A DNA stretch of 64,000 bases from Gammaproteobacteria bacterium. GTDB lineage: Bacteria; Pseudomonadota; Gammaproteobacteria; GRL18. This document shows, piece by piece, positions 48,175 to 58,197 of the stretch. The notes under the pieces are model-generated. The model made no database searches. It saw nothing but the letters and a program-made list of their open reading frames with translations, and was not told where the DNA came from. The stretch lies in assembly GCA_026196615.1 (NCBI GenBank), contig JAPHSW010000017.1:1-64000 (forward strand), in the 5' to 3' direction. Numbering within the stretch: position 1 is the first letter of the stretch; each line of letters begins with the position of its first letter. A program made the translations under genes and the position numbers.

Positions 48175-48297
48175 AAAAATCTCCTTGTTCCATAGAATAA
48201 GAGGGTATTCTTCGGGTGTAAAAAAACTCTTATGATCTTAGTATAAGCTAAAACGAGACAAATATATTGTAAATAAATAATAGATTTTATTTTTGAT

Positions 48298-48672
48298 TTA
48301 TTGTGAGTTTAACCATATGATTTCTCTTTCAAGAAGAGTCGGATCGGCCAGGTTGCTTGCGACCAATTGCCTTAAATGAGTGATACTATCAAGATCAATA
48401 GTTTGGCAGGCGATACCTATTCGATTCTCTTTTTTATGGGCAATATGACCTTTCATGATGATTTGAATTTCTCCCAAATCATCCAGGGTTAAAATAAGCT
48501 TACAAGGTGCTCCAACATCAAGAGTTGCACCAGTACAATTATGAATGAGTGCACCGCGAAGTGAAATATCAATAAGTTCACAATCGAGTCTGGAGTCACC
48601 CACTTCAAATTTTAGTAAACAATCAAAATGGATGCGTTGAAAGTGACGCTCCTTTTTATTCGTATCTGTCAT
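48298..48672 (-). CDS. PilZ-domain c-di-GMP-binding protein
   Basis: This 124-residue single PilZ domain has both binding motifs: RxxxR in KERHFQRIHFD near the N-terminus and DxSxxG in LIDISLRGALI about 30 residues later. c-di-GMP binding is therefore expected. It is too short for a fused output, so it should act on a partner. It is one of four probable c-di-GMP-related genes in the window. The C-terminus ends REIIWLNSQ. Confidence 0.92.
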   Translation of the reverse strand: MTDTNKKERHFQRIHFDCLLKFEVGDSRLDCELIDISLRGALIHNCTGATLDVGAPCKLILTLDDLGEIQIIMKGHIAHKKENRIGIACQTIDLDSITHLRQLVASNLADPTLLEREIIWLNSQ

Positions 48673-48727
48673 ATGTATTAGAGTAAGAAATCATTGGTAA
48701 AATTAAAAGCATTACTCCACTTTGATG

Positions 48728-48922
48728 TTATGTGTGGTTTTTATTTTCAGGTGTTTTTTTTACAGGATTTTTATTAATGTCTAAAGAAACAAAAACTAAA
48801 ATTGCAGGAAGATATAATATAACGAAAAGAAATAGGAACGAATAGACACTCCCTCCACCTAGTAAGGTTAATATGATGGATATTACAGCATCTAGTATGA
48901 AGGATTTAACTGCAAGGTTCAC
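48728..48922 (-). CDS. Small two-span membrane protein, GTG start
   Basis: This 64-residue protein starts with GTG; the AGGAG Shine-Dalgarno six bases before it decides the start. Two hydrophobic spans (about 5-22 and 27-47) are followed by a short Lys/Asn tail. The segment LDAVISIILTLLGGGSVYSF has a Gly-rich turn. No family is recognised; the ribosome site makes it likely to be real. Confidence 0.65.
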   Translation of the reverse strand: MNLAVKSFILDAVISIILTLLGGGSVYSFLFLFVILYLPAILVFVSLDINKNPVKKTPENKNHT

Positions 48923-48990
48923 ATTATTCTCCTGTTGAATTTATCAATATTATTTATAAGGTTGTTACAATAACGAATTGTTTAATTCTT

Positions 48991-49368
48991 TCAATCACCG
49001 CCACCGCCATCACATCCTCCAAAATCACCGAATGAATCACCTCCATGTCCACCACCATTTCCGCCATGGTATAAATTAAACGGAAGCTCAGCCAAACGAT
49101 AACCCAGAACTATGATAATAACAGGGATAATTAGAAAAAGATTAAACGTGGTAAAAAGAGTGAGTAATACACAGCCAGAAAGAATAAATCCCCAACCTAC
49201 CCAGTTTCTCAAATCTGGTTTGTAAGCCTGGTATAGTGAGGTAAGACAGAGAGCAAATATGACTATTGCAATACTGCCAGCAATGCTAAACCCTAGAGGC
49301 TCATTAATATAGTGATATCCCACAAGGATAAGTAAAAAAAAACCAAAGATTTTTATAATGCTTATCAT
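48991..49368 (-). CDS. Membrane protein with Gly/His/Asp/Cys-rich C-terminus
   Basis: This 125-residue protein has about four membrane spans within residues 1-95. A tail then begins at YHGGNGGGHGGDSFGDFGG and ends with a Cys, Asp and Gly-rich segment. The tail could bind metal or be a flexible linker. Its small membrane neighbours lie on the same strand. Function is unknown. Confidence 0.7.
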   Translation of the reverse strand: MISIIKIFGFFLLILVGYHYINEPLGFSIAGSIAIVIFALCLTSLYQAYKPDLRNWVGWGFILSGCVLLTLFTTFNLFLIIPVIIIVLGYRLAELPFNLYHGGNGGGHGGDSFGDFGGCDGGGGD

Positions 49369-49671
49369 TATGTCTTATTCCAACTATGAATAGAAAACAT
49401 GTCCGAAGAAATAACTTCATTTAACATATTTATAAATGATATCAAAAATTTGATTATGTGGGGGTAATAAATAGTAATAGTTAAGAATATATTGTTGAAA
49501 AGGCAATATTATTGAATATTAGTGGTTCTGATAGACAAACCCCACCGTCGTCACAGTATTTCTAGTGACGGAAACTGAGCTTTGTCCTATAAATTCTCAA
49601 TATAACCTGAATATTTACCATTTAAAGGTAACAATTTAGCAGATATCCTGGTCAGTTTGAGGAAATTTAAG
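49369..49671. other. 303-bp gap without a recognised gene
   Basis: No credible frame is seen. A hairpin CGTCAC/GTGACG (about 49548-49569) is the only clear structure; it lacks a T-run on either side. Confidence 0.4.
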
Positions 49672-49770
49672 TTACACAGGAGTATATACAATTAGCATCA
49701 AAACAAGTATTAGAGCAACATCAAAATAAAAACTATAGTCTTTGTATAATTTTTTGAATTTAATGTTCAT
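49672..49770 (-). CDS. 32-residue membrane microprotein
   Basis: The frame starts MNIKFKKLYKDYSFYFDVAL, with a basic N-terminus, and continues into a single span ending LMLIVYTPV. A Shine-Dalgarno AGAGGTG lies 4 bases before the ATG. It is far below usual annotation limits and has no recognised family. The ribosome site, the positive N-terminus and the hydrophobic span together support it. Confidence 0.6.
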   Translation of the reverse strand: MNIKFKKLYKDYSFYFDVALILVLMLIVYTPV

Positions 49771-50062
49771 ATCACACCTCTTTCATATGAAAAGATAGAA
49801 AGGAATCCAAATATTTTCGCTTACATAATATCAATAGGGTAAGTAATTACAATACGTAAGGGTAAACCCTTTATGCTGAACTTTGGTTTACATGATATAT
49901 GTCAATTGTTATGAGAAAGGATATGAAAATTTGGTAGTTATTCAGCTTTATATAACTCAATTATAGATATAGCCTTTATGAGTCATAATCACCAAAGGTG
50001 GACTTTGAATGATGTCCTGTTTTAATGATTTTCTTAAGATTGTAGAAATTTAAGATGACATA
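49771..50062. other. Intergenic region between microprotein genes
   Basis: These 292 bp hold no frame with a ribosome site on either strand. A short palindrome AAGGGT/ACCCTT lies near 49858-49871. The promoter for the 32-residue microprotein may lie here. Confidence 0.35.
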
Positions 50063-50191
50063 TTACAAGAAAAACAAGACATATAAACCGGATACAATAA
50101 TTAAAGTCAGCACTAATGCCATTGGCAATATAATTGCCAGGCCATATAACGTAGAAATCAGTAATTCATTATTGCTAGCTGAGTCATTCAT
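50063..50191 (-). CDS. 42-residue membrane microprotein
   Basis: The frame begins MNDSASNNELLISTLYGLAI and is hydrophobic from residue 10 to the end, which fits one long or two short spans. The AAGGA ribosome site lies 7 bases before the ATG, ideal spacing. It starts 33 bp after the stop of the next microprotein upstream. The polar N-terminus is probably on one membrane face. No family is recognised. Confidence 0.65.
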   Translation of the reverse strand: MNDSASNNELLISTLYGLAIILPMALVLTLIIVSGLYVLFFL

Positions 50192-50224
50192 GATATGTTC
50201 CTTGTTAAAATTTAACTTTCAGAA

Positions 50225-50326
50225 TTAATTCCAGGCAGGCATAGATACTGCCACACCCAATACTACTGAAAATAAAACACCAAGGCCTAATGCCATAATA
50301 GATAAAAAATCTTTATTATTTTCCAT
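50225..50326 (-). CDS. 33-residue membrane microprotein
   Basis: The frame begins MENNKDFLSIMALGLGVLFS, continues as one span and ends VSMPAWN. An AAGGAG Shine-Dalgarno sits 7 bases before the ATG. It is the first of three similar short frames on the minus strand. Such short hydrophobic proteins are often extra subunits of larger membrane complexes; the partner is unknown. Confidence 0.65.
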   Translation of the reverse strand: MENNKDFLSIMALGLGVLFSVVLGVAVSMPAWN

Positions 50327-50644
50327 CACAACTCTCCTTCAAAGTAATAAAAACAGTGGATCAATGTTCATGTCAGTGAAACAGTGATTACTATCTGCTG
50401 TATGGTTACTACTATACGAGGAACTTTTGTTTGCTTCTGTGGTTTAGTGACATTAATTTTGTGAAATATGCACATTTTTGTTAACAAGGGAAACTTCAGT
50501 TTCGTTTAAAAATGAAAAGAGGGGAAGTCTATCAAAGTGAAGGTAGTGAGCTTAAATGATAAAAAGAGGGATAGTGTGAGAATGGTTGAAATCGGAGTGT
50601 TTTAAGTTAAGAAATTCTTAACAATAGATCAAGAATTATTGATA
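50327..50644. other. 318-bp gap upstream of the microprotein genes
   Basis: No gene was found. It contains the inverted repeat GAAACT/AGTTTC near 50490-50503 and the palindrome TTAAGAAATTCTTAA at 50607-50621, 24 bp past the stop of the 55-residue gene. The microprotein promoter should be here. Confidence 0.4.
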
Positions 50645-50812
50645 TTAAGCGATTAAACCACTTTTCAATTTAAAACAATCCATTGCAGCCCTGAACTCTT
50701 CCATTGAGGAACACACTGATGCAAGTTTTTCTTCATCAATCATGTCAGATTCTGCTAAATAGTCATTGATGATAAATTGTGCAAACTCATCATCTTCTAA
50801 AGAATTGTCCAT
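50645..50812 (-). CDS. 55-residue acidic cytoplasmic microprotein
   Basis: I take the ATG at 50810-50812 as the start, because GGAGGA lies 7 bases before it; an in-frame TTG five codons upstream would overlap the ribosome site. The protein begins MDNSLEDDEFAQFIINDYLA and is acidic and helical, with two Cys (SVCSSMEEFRAAMDCFKLK). No family is recognised. It heads the run of short minus-strand genes. Confidence 0.65.
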   Translation of the reverse strand: MDNSLEDDEFAQFIINDYLAESDMIDEEKLASVCSSMEEFRAAMDCFKLKSGLIA

Positions 50813-50997
50813 GATTTTATCCTCCAATATTTTTAATGTCTGAGAATAAATGATATCAGGAATTTTGTTTAGAGCATGTAGGAATTATGGAAGTTTGACG
50901 ATATATTTTCTCTGAAACGAAAAAAATGATGTACTACAGAGTGGAATGAACTTTTTTAAAGACTGTTTTTTAGAAGTGTAACTACTTGAAATATAAA

Positions 50998-51084
50998 TGG
51001 TACCGATGGGCGGACTCGAACCGCCACGCTGTTGCCAGCGGGGGATTTTGAATCCCCTATGTCTACCAATTTCATCACATCGGC
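50998..51084 (-). tRNA. tRNA-Leu (CAA anticodon)
   Basis: This 87-base class II tRNA on the minus strand begins GCCGATG and ends CATCGGTACCA, with the CCA encoded. The anticodon stem is GGGGA/TCCCC with loop TTCAAAA, giving anticodon CAA, which reads UUG. The long variable arm (GCTGGCAACAGC) and the T arm GGCGGTTCGAGTCCGCC are clear. It lies 124 bp upstream of queA, on the other strand. Confidence 0.97.
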
Positions 51085-51207
51085 ACTGAATTTGAAGCAC
51101 TATTATAGGGAATTTTATAAATCTGACAAGTTTTATCTTCTGTTTTTTCACAAAGTTTTCCTTAATATGAATGCTCTTGGTGACTATCTTTGTTAAAATG
51201 CCCGGCT

Positions 51208-52275
51208 ATGAATTTATCTGAATTTAATTTTGAATTACCTGAAGAACTGATTGCCCAGTATCCATTAGCAGAAAGGACTGATAGTCGTTTATTGTGCCTG
51301 GATGGAAAAACAGGAGAATTAAGTGATCGTGTTTTTAAAGCTCTTCCTGAGTTATTACAGGCAGGAGATTTATTGGTCTTTAATAATACCAAAGTGATAC
51401 CAGCGCGTTTATTTGGAAAAAAAAGCACAGGTGGTAAGTTAGAAGTTCTGGTTGAACGAGTTTTGGATGAACAGTCCTTTCTTGCCCAAATCAGGGCGAG
51501 TAAATCTCCTAAAGAAGGCGCAATTTTAGAACTTGGAACTGATTTAGATGATATTGGTTTTCAGGTTAAGATGGTGGGACGTCAGGGTGATCTGTTTCAA
51601 TTGCAATTAGTACAAGAAAAACAGCAAACCGTTTTCAGTCTACTCGAACAATTTGGCCATATGCCGCTACCTCCCTATGTTGAAAGAGCAGATGATGACA
51701 CCGATTTACAGCGCTATCAAACCGTTTATGCAAAAGAGAAAGGAGCGGTTGCTGCTCCCACTGCAGGTTTACACTTTGATGAGACACTCTTAGAAACAAT
51801 TTCTAAAATGGGCGTTAATACTGCATGGGTGACATTACATGTTGGTGCGGGCACCTTTCAACCTGTCAGAGTTGAGAACATTTTGGATCATAAAATGCAC
51901 TCTGAGTATGTGGATGTTTCTGCAGAAACTGTGGATATAATTAAACAAACTCATGCTCAAGGAGGTCGAGTCATCGCTGTTGGTACAACTGCCATGAGAA
52001 GTCTGGAAAGCGCATCTGTTTTTGGAGAAAAGACAGATATTATTGAAGAATTTCATGGTGATACTGATATTTTTATCTACCCCGGATACCAGTTTAAAAC
52101 AGTAGATGCAATGGTCACCAACTTTCATTTGCCCGAAAGTACATTAATTATGCTTATTAGTGCTTTTGCTGGGCTCGATAATGTGAAAAAAGCTTATCAG
52201 CATGCCATTAATGAGAAATATCGTTTCTTTAGTTATGGGGATGCAATGTTTATAACTCCACAATCTCAATCGTAA
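51208..52275 (+). CDS. queA: S-adenosylmethionine:tRNA ribosyltransferase-isomerase
   Basis: This 355-residue enzyme adds the epoxy-cyclopentane ring in queuosine synthesis. I chose the ATG at 51208 because [19 protein letters not shown] aligns with the E. coli N-terminus; an in-frame TTG at 51190 would add six residues. Motifs: [32 protein letters not shown] and [13 protein letters not shown]. It is followed by tgt, the preceding enzyme of the pathway. Confidence 0.96.
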   Translation: MNLSEFNFELPEELIAQYPLAERTDSRLLCLDGKTGELSDRVFKALPELLQAGDLLVFNNTKVIPARLFGKKSTGGKLEVLVERVLDEQSFLAQIRASKSPKEGAILELGTDLDDIGFQVKMVGRQGDLFQLQLVQEKQQTVFSLLEQFGHMPLPPYVERADDDTDLQRYQTVYAKEKGAVAAPTAGLHFDETLLETISKMGVNTAWVTLHVGAGTFQPVRVENILDHKMHSEYVDVSAETVDIIKQTHAQGGRVIAVGTTAMRSLESASVFGEKTDIIEEFHGDTDIFIYPGYQFKTVDAMVTNFHLPESTLIMLISAFAGLDNVKKAYQHAINEKYRFFSYGDAMFITPQSQS

Positions 52276-52337
52276 ATTTATATTTAGCTAATCTTTTTCA
52301 ACTTTATCTTCAATTAGAAGATTGAGTAGAAATATAA

Positions 52338-53474
<1,137 letters not shown>

Positions 53475-53585
53475 CAAACCCTATGCCCCTTGAATTTGTG
53501 GCATAATACCGCCACCTAATCTTGAAGGTAAGTTTGTCTATAACGTGACAATAAATAAAATTTTTAAAGCAATTGAGGATACAAA

Positions 53586-53927
53586 ATGAGTTTTTTTATA
53601 GAAGATGCCATGGCTGAAGGTGCTGCAACAGCTGCAGGTGCTCCTGATCTTATTTCACAATTAATGGTCTTTGGTGGAATTTTTCTAATTTTCTATTTGC
53701 TATTTATCCGTCCACAGAACAAAAAAATGAAAGAGCATAAAGAAATGGTTGATGCTCTGGCAAAAGGTGACGAAGTGGTGACTAATGGTGGTCTTTTAGG
53801 AAAAGTCGTTGGTTTGCATGATAGTTTTGTAACAATTGAAGTGTCTAAAGATATCAACGTGAATGTCCAACGCTCTGCTGTTGGTGCTATTCAGCCTAAA
53901 GGAACTATCAAAGCGATCAAAGAGTGA
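53586..53927 (+). CDS. yajC: Sec translocon accessory subunit YajC
   Basis: This 113-residue protein has one membrane span (about 25-45, MVFGGIFLIFYLLFIRPQNKK), the typical RPQ motif and a small cytoplasmic domain with GDEVVTNGGLLGKV. It associates with SecDF and SecYEG. GAGG lies before the ATG. It is part of the yajC-secD-secF operon. Confidence 0.96.
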   Translation: MSFFIEDAMAEGAATAAGAPDLISQLMVFGGIFLIFYLLFIRPQNKKMKEHKEMVDALAKGDEVVTNGGLLGKVVGLHDSFVTIEVSKDINVNVQRSAVGAIQPKGTIKAIKE

Positions 53928-54016
53928 TCATTTTTGCAAAACTTCTCGTGTTATTTAAGTAATTTTAATAACACGGCTATAGTGACTTAAAGAAAAAAAT
54001 ACAAAGAAAATAAAAT

Positions 54017-55936
54017 ATGCTTAATCATTATCCTCTCTGGAAATATATTCTGATTGCTCTTGTTATTATGGTTGCTGCATTTTATGCGTTGCCTAATCTT
54101 TATGGTGAAGATCCTGCATTACAAGTTGCAGGTTCAGCCCGTGGTGTCGAAGTGGATGACAAGACCCTGAGTCGCATCTCCAAAAAATTTGAAGGTGAAG
54201 GAGTGCAATATCGTAGTGCCAAACTTTCATCAACGGGTTTACTATTTCGCTTTAAAACAGAAGAAGACAGAGAAAAAGCTAAAAAAATAGCTGAAACGGA
54301 ATTAGGTGATGATTATGCCGTTGCTTTGAACAGAGCTACTGCTACCCCTCAATGGTTATTAGACATGAATGCCCAACCTATGTATTTAGGGCTGGATTTA
54401 CGGGGAGGTATTTATTTCTTAATGCAAGTTGATATGGAAGCAGCAGTGCTTAAATCCGTTAATACTTATGTCAGTGATTCACGTACGATTTTACGTAAGG
54501 CAAAAACTCGCTACCTGGGTAGTAAACGGGTTGATAATGATGTGGTGATTCGTTTTAAAACCGCTGAATTACGGGATAAAGGCCTGGAGATCCTTAAACG
54601 TGAAATGCGTGACATCAGCTTCAATGAAAAAGAAGACGGTAAAACCTTCATGTTGCAAGGGCGTTTAAGCGAAGCGAAGCTGAAAGAATTAAAATTATTT
54701 GCACTAAAACAAAACATTACTACTTTAAGAAAACGTATTGATGAAAAGTTTCATGGCTTAGTTGAGCCCATTATTCAACAGCAAGGTGAAGATCGAATTG
54801 TTATCCAGTTGCCTGGAATTCAGGATACTGCAGGTGCTAAAGATATTTTGGGGGCAACAGCGACTCTTGAATATCGTGCCGTAGATGAAGAACATACCGT
54901 GGAACAGGCTTTGAGTGGTCGAGTCCCAGCAGGGTCAAGAATATATTATACTCGTGAACGAAAAGAGGGTAGTCGTACTATTCCTTCAGTACCCGTATTA
55001 TTAAAAAAACGTGTCATTGTAACGGGTGAACATGTTACCAATGCTCAAGCGGGTATTGACCCTGATTCCGGTGGTGCAAAGGTTAATGTGTCACTCGATG
55101 GCTATGGTGGAAAACGCATGGGTGCTTTTACTAAAGAAAATGTCGGTAAGCGTATGGCTGTTGTCTATCTGGAAACCAAGCAAACCACAGTGCTTGATGA
55201 TAAGGGCAATACTCTAAAAGATGAGAAAGGTAATACAGTCTTTAAACGTCATACGACGGAAGAAGTGATCAGTAATGCCGTTATTCGTGGTCATTTCTCA
55301 AATCGTTTTGAAACCACTGGTCTGGATAGTGTTCAGGAAGCCAATGAGCTTTCTCTACTCTTAAGAGCTGGTGCATTAGCTGCACCTGTTTATATTATTG
55401 AAGAACGTACGATTGGCCCAAGCCTGGGTCAAGATAGTATTGATCGAGGATTTCGTTCTGTCATCATTGGTTTTGTAGCAGTGTTATTCTTCATGGCTTT
55501 CTGGTATCGCAAGTTTGGCATGATTGCTAATCTGGCATTAGGTCTGAATCTGGTGATTATTGTTGCCGTTTTATCTCTTTTGCAGGCTACCCTGACTTTA
55601 CCTGGTATTGCTGGTATTGTTTTGACCGTTGGTATGGCCGTTGATGCCAATGTTTTGATTTTTGAACGTATCCGTGAAGAGTTGCGAAATGGTAATTCAC
55701 CTCAAAATAGTATCCATTCAGGATATGAAAAAGCATTAATGACTATTGCTGATGCCAATATTACGACATTGATTGCTGCATTTGTTCTTTTTGTTGTTGG
55801 TACGGGGGCAATTAAAGGTTTTGCAGTGACTTTATCCATAGGTATTGTCACTTCAATGTTCACTGCCATTATGGTAAGTCGAGCTGTGGTGAATTTGATT
55901 TATGGCGGAAAACGTATTAAGGATATCACTATTTAG
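54017..55936 (+). CDS. secD: Protein translocase subunit SecD
   Basis: This 639-residue protein, with SecF, uses proton motive force to finish export. TM1 is at about 9-27, the LGLDLRGGIYFL motif follows near residue 122, then a large periplasmic domain, and five C-terminal spans from about residue 480 with GMAVDANVLIFERIREEL. Length is close to E. coli SecD. It starts 89 bp after yajC. Confidence 0.97.
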   Translation: MLNHYPLWKYILIALVIMVAAFYALPNLYGEDPALQVAGSARGVEVDDKTLSRISKKFEGEGVQYRSAKLSSTGLLFRFKTEEDREKAKKIAETELGDDYAVALNRATATPQWLLDMNAQPMYLGLDLRGGIYFLMQVDMEAAVLKSVNTYVSDSRTILRKAKTRYLGSKRVDNDVVIRFKTAELRDKGLEILKREMRDISFNEKEDGKTFMLQGRLSEAKLKELKLFALKQNITTLRKRIDEKFHGLVEPIIQQQGEDRIVIQLPGIQDTAGAKDILGATATLEYRAVDEEHTVEQALSGRVPAGSRIYYTRERKEGSRTIPSVPVLLKKRVIVTGEHVTNAQAGIDPDSGGAKVNVSLDGYGGKRMGAFTKENVGKRMAVVYLETKQTTVLDDKGNTLKDEKGNTVFKRHTTEEVISNAVIRGHFSNRFETTGLDSVQEANELSLLLRAGALAAPVYIIEERTIGPSLGQDSIDRGFRSVIIGFVAVLFFMAFWYRKFGMIANLALGLNLVIIVAVLSLLQATLTLPGIAGIVLTVGMAVDANVLIFERIREELRNGNSPQNSIHSGYEKALMTIADANITTLIAAFVLFVVGTGAIKGFAVTLSIGIVTSMFTAIMVSRAVVNLIYGGKRIKDITI

Positions 55937-56024
55937 TCTTTGACTTGAGAGCTAGCCTAATATAGTTAGTTGAATATACCTTTAATTTATAAACAGCCTA
56001 AAGCTGAACTAAAAGATAGAAATT

Positions 56025-56966
56025 ATGCAAATATTGACCAATACAAAAATTAAATTTATGTCTCATCGTAGAATTGCGATGATGGTTTCAATGATCCTGA
56101 TTATTATTTCACTGGCCTCATTGGCGTTCCGTGGTTTACAGTTAGGACTGGATTTTACCGGTGGAACCTTACTGGAAGTTGCTTATCCAACAGAAGTTGA
56201 ATTGTCGCCCATCAGAGATAAATTGCAAAGCAATGGTTTTGATGATGCAATTGTTCAACACTTTGGATCAACCAGTGAAGTTCTGGTTCGTATTGCACCC
56301 AGAGAAGGGATCTCCAATGCTGATATTTCAACACAACTTTTTGAGCTGTTAAGAGCACAAAATTCAGCTGTTGAAAGTCGTCGTGTTGAATTTGTTGGTC
56401 CTCAAGTGGGTGAAGAATTAACTGAATCGGGTGGTATTGCCATGTTGGCAGCACTGGTCTGTATTTTGATTTATGTTGCCCTACGTTTTGAATACCGTTT
56501 TGCTTTAGGTTCAGTAGCTGCTTTGGCACATGATGTTATCCTGGTTATGGGGATGTTTGCACTGTTTGGAATTGAATTTGATTTAACGGTCTTAGCGGCT
56601 ATTTTAGCGGTAATTGGTTATTCGCTTAACGATACGATTGTTGTTTTTGATCGCATTCGTGAAAATTTTCGTAAGATCCGTAAAGGTAATGCAACTGAAG
56701 TCATTGATACATCACTCAATCAGACCTTGTCCAGAACATTAATTACTTCATTGACCACACTATTGGTGTTAGTTGCACTGTTTGTCTTTGGTGGTGAATT
56801 GATTCATGGTTTTGCTACTGCTTTGTTGGCAGGTGTTCTTGTCGGTACATATTCTTCTGTTTATGTTGCAAGCTCAGTTCTTGTTTCAATGGGAATAAGT
56901 AAAGAAGATTTAGCGCCAGTTAAAAAGGAAGGAGAGCAAGAAGAAGAGGTGTACGAGGAAGTTTAG
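56025..56966 (+). CDS. secF: Protein translocase subunit SecF
   Basis: This 313-residue partner of SecD has TM1 at about 20-38, then LGLDFTGGTLLEV, a periplasmic domain, and five spans with GYSLNDTIVVFDRIREN. The C-terminus is acidic (EGEQEEEVYEEV). It ends the operon and is followed by a terminator. Confidence 0.97.
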   Translation: MQILTNTKIKFMSHRRIAMMVSMILIIISLASLAFRGLQLGLDFTGGTLLEVAYPTEVELSPIRDKLQSNGFDDAIVQHFGSTSEVLVRIAPREGISNADISTQLFELLRAQNSAVESRRVEFVGPQVGEELTESGGIAMLAALVCILIYVALRFEYRFALGSVAALAHDVILVMGMFALFGIEFDLTVLAAILAVIGYSLNDTIVVFDRIRENFRKIRKGNATEVIDTSLNQTLSRTLITSLTTLLVLVALFVFGGELIHGFATALLAGVLVGTYSSVYVASSVLVSMGISKEDLAPVKKEGEQEEEVYEEV

Positions 56967-56974
56967 TTGTTTAG

Positions 56975-56995
56975 CTCCCATGGGTTGCATGGGAG
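56975..56995 (+). terminator. secF terminator
   Basis: CTCCCATG pairs with CATGGGAG across GGTTG, followed by TTTAT, nine bases after the secF stop. It closes the yajC-secDF operon. Confidence 0.8.
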
Positions 56996-57051
56996 TTTAT
57001 CATTTGACTCAAGTTTTTTTAATTATTAGTGAACTGATAAGAGTTATTTTT

Positions 57052-57121
57052 TTAGCTCAGGGCTATTTACTTAGTTCAGGACTATGTACTTAGCTAAGGG
57101 CTACTTACTTAGCTCAGGGCT
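57052..57121. repeat. 19-bp tandem repeat, about 3.7 copies, at the 3' end of suhB
   Basis: Units start at 57052, 57071, 57090 and 57109; the first reads TTAGCTCAGGGCTATTTAC, and the others differ from it at two to four positions. The last unit encodes the final codons of suhB (LSPELSK, in reverse), so the end of the gene seems to have been copied into the gap between secF and suhB. Confidence 0.85.
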
Positions 57122-57901
57122 GAGATGTGGCTTAATTGTTTGCAGTATTTCTTTAAAGACTTTTGGGGTACCGGCGACAACATTACCTGTTTCAAGAAAG
57201 TCTTCACCACCTGAGAAGTCACTGATTAAGCCGCCTGCTTCAGAGACTAATAAAGCACCTGCAGCCATATCCCAGTCGTTTAGTGCAATTTCCCAAAAAC
57301 CATCCATACGTCCAGCAGCAACATAAGCAAGATCCAAAGCGGCTGAACCAGGTCTTCTTATTCCTGCAGTCATGGGGAATAAAGCTTTAAAAGTCGCTAA
57401 ATAAGAATCTAAATGTTGTTGATCTTTAAATGGGAAACCAGTACCTAATAAAGCACCTTCTAAGCCTTTTTGTTTGCTGACGCGAATTCGGCGGTCATTT
57501 AACATGGCTCCTTCACCACGACTGGCGGTAAAAAGTTCCTGATTGACAGGGTTAAAAACAACTGCCTGAGAGAGACGTCCATTTTGCTTAAAGGCTATAG
57601 ACACTGCAAATTGTGGAAACCCGTGGAGAAAATTGGTTGTACCGTCTAAAGGATCGATAATCCATTGAAAATTTTCGTTGCCATCAAGTGAACCATTTTC
57701 TTCAGCCTTGATTGCATGATCAGGATAGGCCTTCCTAATAATTTCAATGATTGCCATCTCAGCTTGACGGTCAACATCACTGACAAAATCATTAGCACCT
57801 TTGGTCGTGATTTTTAAACTATCAACCTTGTCCATAGAACGGTAAATAACCGTACCCGCAGCACGAGCCGCACGAGTAGCAATATTGAGCATAGGATGCA
57901 T
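57101..57901 (-). CDS. suhB: Inositol monophosphatase family protein SuhB
   Basis: This 266-residue protein is counted from the ATG at 57901, because MHPMLNIATRAARAAG matches the E. coli SuhB start; an in-frame ATG at 57985 would add 28 unrelated residues. Metal ligands are in KAEENGS, IDPLDGTTNFLHG and LNDWDMAAGA. SuhB is both a phosphatase and, in E. coli, an rRNA antitermination factor, which fits with nusB in the window. The C-terminus lies in the tandem repeat. Confidence 0.95.
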   Translation of the reverse strand: MHPMLNIATRAARAAGTVIYRSMDKVDSLKITTKGANDFVSDVDRQAEMAIIEIIRKAYPDHAIKAEENGSLDGNENFQWIIDPLDGTTNFLHGFPQFAVSIAFKQNGRLSQAVVFNPVNQELFTASRGEGAMLNDRRIRVSKQKGLEGALLGTGFPFKDQQHLDSYLATFKALFPMTAGIRRPGSAALDLAYVAAGRMDGFWEIALNDWDMAAGALLVSEAGGLISDFSGGEDFLETGNVVAGTPKVFKEILQTIKPHLSPELSK

Positions 57902-58172
57902 ATGGAAGTCCCCGTAAAAATATTGAAGTCTGCCATGGATTATATTGATAGCAGACAAAATAAAATATGTGTTTTGAAAGAGCAAGTAAACGAAACATTA
58001 TAACATCAATATATATTAAAACTCACTTTCTAGTCCCATAAAGTTGATAATTTTTCCTATGAAGTAGTTTTTTTGGCATTTCCAACTACTATAGAAAGTA
58101 TAACTTTTTTGTAAGAATTGATTTCTATCTCAAAGTGAAAAAATATTTCGCCTAACGTAGATGATTTCCATT

Positions 58173-58185
58173 CCTGAAATTCAGG
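58173..58185 (+). repeat. Short palindrome in the leader of the TonB-receptor gene
   Basis: CCTGAA-A-TTCAGG, followed by TTTTA, ends 12 bp before the start codon. It may affect translation of the receptor, or be chance. Confidence 0.35.
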
Positions 58186-58197
58186 TTTTATTATTAT

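Noticed and set aside
49940-50040. Plus-strand short frames in the microprotein region
   Set aside because: The frames are only 4-15 codons and lack a convincing size or conserved character, even where a ribosome site is present.
57902-57985. 28-residue N-terminal extension of suhB
   Set aside because: The sequence is unrelated to SuhB, and the ATG at 57901 gives the conserved MHPMLN start with a fair ribosome site.
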